From Bacteroidales bacterium UBA3816 (lineage in GTDB: Bacteria; Bacteroidota; Bacteroidia; Bacteroidales; P3), in NCBI GenBank assembly GCA_002368955.1, contig DFDY01000088.1:1-13778 (forward strand): DNA of 13,778 nt. The letters run 5' to 3'. This document shows, piece by piece, positions 10,219 to 13,778 of the stretch; the stretch's first letter is position 1; each line of letters opens with the position of its first letter. Made by a program: the position numbers and the translations under genes. The notes under the pieces were generated by a model, which worked only from the letters and a program-made list of their open reading frames with translations, was not told the origin of the DNA and ran no database searches.

Positions 10219-13053
10219 ATGAAACGTTATATTCTTATTGCCGTACTAATATGCCTAGGGGCTGTTGCCGCTCAAGCTCAGTCAAGCTCAGCATGTCCGG
10301 GGCTACACAACCCCACCAATTTTAATAGGACCGCCGGATCCGCCGGTTCATGGTCGGCCCGTGTTGGCGACCGCGTGGCGGGCACAGGAGGAAGCACAGG
10401 AAACAACATTCTCAGCACCTGTGTCAAAAGTTCTCACAGGCCCATCGTTGGTGCCGAAATACTTTCCTCGAACTATTATTCAGGCTACTGCCAATACACC
10501 TGCGGGGCCTATCCTGGCACGGGCTGCGCCCACACATTTAACGATGCCAACGATCACCGTTTCACCATCGTCACCTCGGAAAATGCCGGTCTGGACGAAT
10601 TCACCATCAACAGCAGTGGCCAGGGTATGCAGCGCATTGCACCCGGGCATACTTCCAGCATCCGACTGGGCGACATGCGCTCCACCGGCAACGCGGTCTA
10701 TGACATCAACAACGAGGGCAACAACAAAGGCTCCGAGGCACTCTACTACACCATGCGCGTAAACTCGCAGAATGCCCTGCTCTTCATTGACTATGCCATT
10801 GTGGCCCGCAAATATTCCCACACGGCCTATGATGCGGGAGAATTCTCCATCCGCGTGGTGGGCAAAAATAGTGCCACCGGCCAGTGGAACAACGAGCCCC
10901 TCACCCCTGCCCTCTTCTACAATGTGCCGGCACCCACATTCTCTGGAGCACTGCCAGCCCCATGGATTGACGGCCGCCCCGGAGGTGCTTCGGGAGCCAC
11001 TTACTGCGGCTATTGCTACAAACCCTGGACCCGCGTGGCTATCAGTCTGATTGACTATATCTACGACTCCGTGCGAGTGGAAATGTACACCTCTGACTGC
11101 CTCTACAATGTCGACCCCATCTATGCCTACATCGCTGGCAGCTGCCAACCCATGGCCATCACGGCCTCTGGCTGCCCTGGCGGTGAGTCCGATGCCGTGG
11201 ACACTCTGCACGCCCCCGAGGGCCTGCTCACCTACACCTGGTATGTGGCCGACAACGGCTACAGCGGCAACACCAGCAACTCAGCCACGATGGCAACCGT
11301 CCCCTTCCGCTTGGTCCAAGCCACCAGCTCAAACAACGTCTATGTCTCCCGCCTGCCCGACTTTGTCACCAATACGGGCGACACCGTCGGCACTACTACC
11401 TACAAGTGTGTCATGACCTCCGCCATGAATCCCGACATGCCCTTTGAGTCCACCGTCTACGCCACCGTCAGCAACACTAAGCCCATCATCAATGCCCTTG
11501 ACTCGCTCAACTGCGACAGTACCATCACCTTCTACGCCCTCGGCTATGTCCCCTATGAAGGACAGGGAGCCCCCACCCTCGTGGACAGTTCCACCACTTG
11601 GACCTTCTTTCAGGGCAGCACCAACGACACCCCCATACTCGACACCATGCACGGCAAAATAGTCAAATATAAATTCTCCGACAACAACATACATGCCGTG
11701 ACCCTCTCCATGTACACGGAGGACACCTCCTGTTTCTCCTCCTATACCTTCACCGTCCGGCCCATCCTTCCTCCCGACAACCAGATTTCCATCGACAAGC
11801 GGACCCTTTGTGAAGGCGACGTTGCCACCATCACCGACCTCACTGAAGGAGTCACCCGACGCATTTGGCAATTTGTGGGCGACACCATCGACAGCGACGC
11901 TGGCGGCCAAACCCTTAACTCCACCCGCGAACTAGTCAAATCCTTCACCGAGTTCACCAACCCCTTTAGACTCATCACCTTCAACGAAGCCGGATGCAGC
12001 GACACGCTCTACGACACCATCTTTTTCTTCCACAACCCAGAAATCATATACAGCAACGACACCATCATCTGCAACGGCCACGAAACCCATGTCACCGTCA
12101 GCACCCCGGTCACCGGCTGCAGCTTTGAGTGGTACCGCCACCTCAATCAGGAGGGCGAAACGCCTATCTGCACAGGTCCCGTACTGATGGTACGTCCCAC
12201 GCAACCCAAGACCCGCTACTACCTCAAAATAATGACCAACTCGGGCTGTGTGGCTTGGGACAGCATCAACATCAGCCTGCTCACCACCAAGATTACCGCC
12301 CAACCAGCCCATGGCAAGATATGCCCCGACAGCGTAGTCACCCTCACTGGCAGCGGTGCCCTCTACTACCTCTGGTACGCCATTCCACAAGATCCCTCTT
12401 TGAACGGCCAGGAGCATAATCAGACCATCATGGTCTCGCCCACTCAAGACACCCGCTACTATCTCATTGGCTATGCGGCCGACAGCTGCGACATTGCAGC
12501 CATTAACTTCTTGGTGAAGTATGTCACCGTCCCAGAACTCGATTTCGAGTACAGCCCCCACTATATCGACACCGACATCCCCGTGGTCAACTTCACCGAC
12601 AACTCCCTAGGACGCGACCACACCCAGTGGCTCTTTGGCGATGGCGGCACCAGCACCGGTCAGTCCGTCACCCACCATTTCGACATCTATCAGGCCAACT
12701 CTAACTGGGTGACCCTGCGCAGCTACAACGAAGTGGGCTGCCACGTAGACACCACCTTCTGGATAAAGGTGGACACCTTCGGTTTCTACCGCCCCAACGT
12801 CTTCACCCCCAACAAGAACGAGAACAACAGATTCTTCGTAATCTGTCCCAGTGCAATGGACCACTTCCACATAGCCATCTTCAACCGCCGCGGCATGTTG
12901 GTGTATGAGAGCGAAGACCAGCACTTCCAGTGGGACGGCACCCACGATGGGACCGCCCTGCCCACCGGAGCCTACCCCTATGTCATTACCTACACCCGCG
13001 CCGGCAGCGTATCCACCACCCGAGTCAAAGGCTCCGTTCTACTTCTAAGATAA
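10219..13053 (+). CDS. Secreted multidomain protein with PKD domain and T9SS type B sorting domain
   Basis: The 944-residue protein starts with a Sec signal peptide (about 1-21, ending AAQAQ). The last ~92 residues (853-944: FYRPNVFTPNKNENNRF, FHIAIFNRRGMLVYES, FQWDGTHDGTALPTGAYPYVI, VKGSVLLLR) are the gliding-motility-associated C-terminal domain, the type B signal of the type IX secretion system. The protein should therefore cross the outer membrane and be displayed or released. A PKD domain (about 775-852) carries the core WLFGDG (804-809) and a final VTLRSYNEVGC. Before it lie several Ig-like beta segments with paired cysteines. The N-terminal ~330 residues are Cys- and Gly-rich (C26, C68, C91, C95, C103) with a conserved-looking block around YCYKPWTRVAI and CLYNVDPIYAYIAGSCQP; I do not know its function. 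Adhesin or surface-structural role is inference. No PorP/SprF-type partner gene is adjacent. Confidence 0.93.
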   Translation: MKRYILIAVLICLGAVAAQAQSSSACPGLHNPTNFNRTAGSAGSWSARVGDRVAGTGGSTGNNILSTCVKSSHRPIVGAEILSSNYYSGYCQYTCGAYPGTGCAHTFNDANDHRFTIVTSENAGLDEFTINSSGQGMQRIAPGHTSSIRLGDMRSTGNAVYDINNEGNNKGSEALYYTMRVNSQNALLFIDYAIVARKYSHTAYDAGEFSIRVVGKNSATGQWNNEPLTPALFYNVPAPTFSGALPAPWIDGRPGGASGATYCGYCYKPWTRVAISLIDYIYDSVRVEMYTSDCLYNVDPIYAYIAGSCQPMAITASGCPGGESDAVDTLHAPEGLLTYTWYVADNGYSGNTSNSATMATVPFRLVQATSSNNVYVSRLPDFVTNTGDTVGTTTYKCVMTSAMNPDMPFESTVYATVSNTKPIINALDSLNCDSTITFYALGYVPYEGQGAPTLVDSSTTWTFFQGSTNDTPILDTMHGKIVKYKFSDNNIHAVTLSMYTEDTSCFSSYTFTVRPILPPDNQISIDKRTLCEGDVATITDLTEGVTRRIWQFVGDTIDSDAGGQTLNSTRELVKSFTEFTNPFRLITFNEAGCSDTLYDTIFFFHNPEIIYSNDTIICNGHETHVTVSTPVTGCSFEWYRHLNQEGETPICTGPVLMVRPTQPKTRYYLKIMTNSGCVAWDSINISLLTTKITAQPAHGKICPDSVVTLTGSGALYYLWYAIPQDPSLNGQEHNQTIMVSPTQDTRYYLIGYAADSCDIAAINFLVKYVTVPELDFEYSPHYIDTDIPVVNFTDNSLGRDHTQWLFGDGGTSTGQSVTHHFDIYQANSNWVTLRSYNEVGCHVDTTFWIKVDTFGFYRPNVFTPNKNENNRFFVICPSAMDHFHIAIFNRRGMLVYESEDQHFQWDGTHDGTALPTGAYPYVITYTRAGSVSTTRVKGSVLLLR

Positions 13054-13074
13054 TTAAGTACAAATAATATATAT

Positions 13075-13110
13075 ATAATCCCCGGGTGCCTCACTCGGGG
13101 ATTATTGTTT
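13075..13110 (+). terminator. Rho-independent terminator after the T9SS cargo gene
   Basis: A perfect 10-bp stem ATAATCCCCG/CGGGGATTAT (13075-13084 with 13096-13105) with an 11-nt loop is followed by TGTTT, 22 bp after the stop codon. The U tract is short. The stem is strong, so termination or at least mRNA 3'-end protection is likely. Confidence 0.75.
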
Positions 13111-13251
13111 CCCGCAATTGACAACCGAAATGGATAGAGACTATGTACATAAGAGTCACCCGCCACTTTGCAGACGACAAAAAAGAAGGTTCCAAAGAGG
13201 GCCAAAACAAATTATTCTGAGGGAGTTTTCTTTTGAGCCGAAAAAAAAATG

Positions 13252-13259
13252 TATTTTTG
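13252..13259 (+). promoter_or_regulatory. Promoter -7 of the GroES-like/alaS operon
   Basis: TATTTTTG followed by CA matches TAnnTTTG and lies 18 bp upstream of the GroES-like ATG. A TTTTG sits at 13231-13235, 16 bp upstream, a little closer than the standard 19-nt spacing. The implied leader is only about 12 nt. Confidence 0.6.
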
Positions 13260-13277
13260 CAAATTCAATTGAAAAGT

Positions 13278-13634
13278 ATGACAGCTAACATTGAGAAACT
13301 TATTGTAGTGGGAGACAGGGTTTTAATCAAACCCAACGATGCCATAGACCGCACCAGCAGCGGCCTTTATCTCCCCGCCGGATATAAGGACAAGGAGAAT
13401 ATCCAGTCGGGCTATATACTGAAATGCGGCCCTGGCTACCCGCTGCCCAGCATGGAAGACGGCGAGGTGTGGAACCAAAAAAGTAATACCCCCCGTTACC
13501 TGCCGCTACAGGTGCAGCCCGGCGACCTAGCCCTTTTCCTCCAGAAAAATGCCATAGAGATTAAATATAACAACGAAAAATATTTCATCGTCCCCCAGAA
13601 CGCCATCCTGCTAGTGGAACGGGACGAATTTTAA
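13278..13634 (+). CDS. GroES-like (Cpn10 fold) protein
   Basis: The 118-residue protein reads as a divergent chaperonin-10. VGDRVLIKP (11-19) is the first barrel strand. SSGLYLPAG (27-35) lies where GroES has its mobile loop and GG-hydrophobic-LP motif. GYILKCGPG (45-53) is the VxxVGPG strand, PGDLALF (81-87) the conserved PGD turn, and IVPQNAILLVERDEF the last strand. It exceeds the usual ~95 residues through a ~15-residue insertion (about 57-75, SMEDGEVWNQKSNTP). It is therefore probably a paralogue, not the GroES of the groESL operon; no groEL follows. Whether it binds GroEL is unknown. The ATG at 13278 is preferred to an in-frame upstream start at 13233, because that start would lie upstream of the -7 element. 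It is 14 bp from alaS and likely co-transcribed. Confidence 0.85.
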   Translation: MTANIEKLIVVGDRVLIKPNDAIDRTSSGLYLPAGYKDKENIQSGYILKCGPGYPLPSMEDGEVWNQKSNTPRYLPLQVQPGDLALFLQKNAIEIKYNNEKYFIVPQNAILLVERDEF

Positions 13635-13648
13635 TTCATTTCAACATT

Positions 13649-13778
13649 ATGACATCCAACGAAATACGCAGCCAGTTCCTCAAGTTTTTCGAGAGCAAGA
13701 ACCATCATGTTGTTCCGAGTGCCCCCATGGTCGTCAAGAACGACCCCACCCTCATGTTCACCAACGCCGGCATGAACC
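13649..13778 (+). CDS. alaS: Alanyl-tRNA synthetase, N-terminal fragment (continues beyond window)
   Basis: Only 43 codons are present. They read MTSNEIRSQFLKFFESK, then HHVVPSAPMVVKNDPTLMFTNAGMN, which is the highly conserved start of class II alanyl-tRNA synthetase (E-I-R-x-x-F-L-x-F-F and DPTLxFTNAGM of motif 1 and its surroundings). The enzyme charges tRNA-Ala with alanine in the cytoplasm. It follows the GroES-like gene by 14 bp, so they probably share a promoter. Editing and C-terminal domains lie outside the window. Confidence 0.95.
   Translation, partial: MTSNEIRSQFLKFFESKNHHVVPSAPMVVKNDPTLMFTNAGMN

Noticed and set aside
13084..13205. Minus-strand ORF 12990-13205 as a small gene upstream of the GroES-like gene
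   Set aside because: It overlaps the cargo gene's 3' end and the terminator hairpin, and has no promoter or domain.

Overview
The window looks like chromosomal DNA of a Bacteroidota bacterium, most likely an uncultured or host-associated Bacteroidales. Four things point there: several promoters match the Bacteroidota -7 element TAnnTTTG (mostly as TATCTTTGCA or TATTTTTGCA), starts mostly lack a Shine-Dalgarno sequence, the tRNA does not encode CCA, and one protein ends in a type B type IX secretion (T9SS) sorting domain. I cannot name the genus. I see no insertion sequence, phage gene, CRISPR array or plasmid gene.

Layout. Positions 1-4730 (minus) hold most of a very large secreted alpha-2-macroglobulin-family protein whose 3' end lies outside the window. 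Next is about 575 bp of mostly non-coding DNA with one doubtful small ORF. A tRNA-Arg(ACG) (5369-5442, minus) follows, with a clear promoter and terminator of its own. From 8854 leftwards to 5590 there is a four-gene, co-directional cluster (minus): a membrane glycosyltransferase of family 2, an ECF-type sigma factor, an outer-membrane beta-barrel protein overlapping the sigma gene by 4 bp (ATGA), and a GNAT acetyltransferase. Spacings of 20, -4 and 36 bp suggest one transcript. A 127-bp divergent promoter region separates this cluster from tgt (8982-10112, plus), which encodes queuine/preQ1 tRNA-ribosyltransferase.

Downstream of tgt are a 944-residue secreted protein with Ig-like segments, a PKD domain and a T9SS type B C-terminus (10219-13053, plus), and then a strong hairpin terminator. 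A GroES-like protein gene and the start of alaS follow, 14 bp apart and probably co-transcribed.

How it fits together. Translation functions (tRNA-Arg, tgt, alaS) alternate with envelope functions: the macroglobulin, the glycosyltransferase/sigma/barrel cluster and the T9SS cargo. The sigma factor, without a visible anti-sigma gene and coupled to an outer-membrane protein, looks like a small envelope-related regulatory unit. The most notable points are a heptamer tandem repeat inside the macroglobulin gene that could switch its reading frame, loss of the thioester motif with an acidic segment at the bait-region position of the same protein, a TGT lacking the usual zinc cysteines, and back-to-back promoter elements embedded in a 13-bp perfect inverted repeat upstream of the tRNA. 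I found no clear new defence or mobile system.
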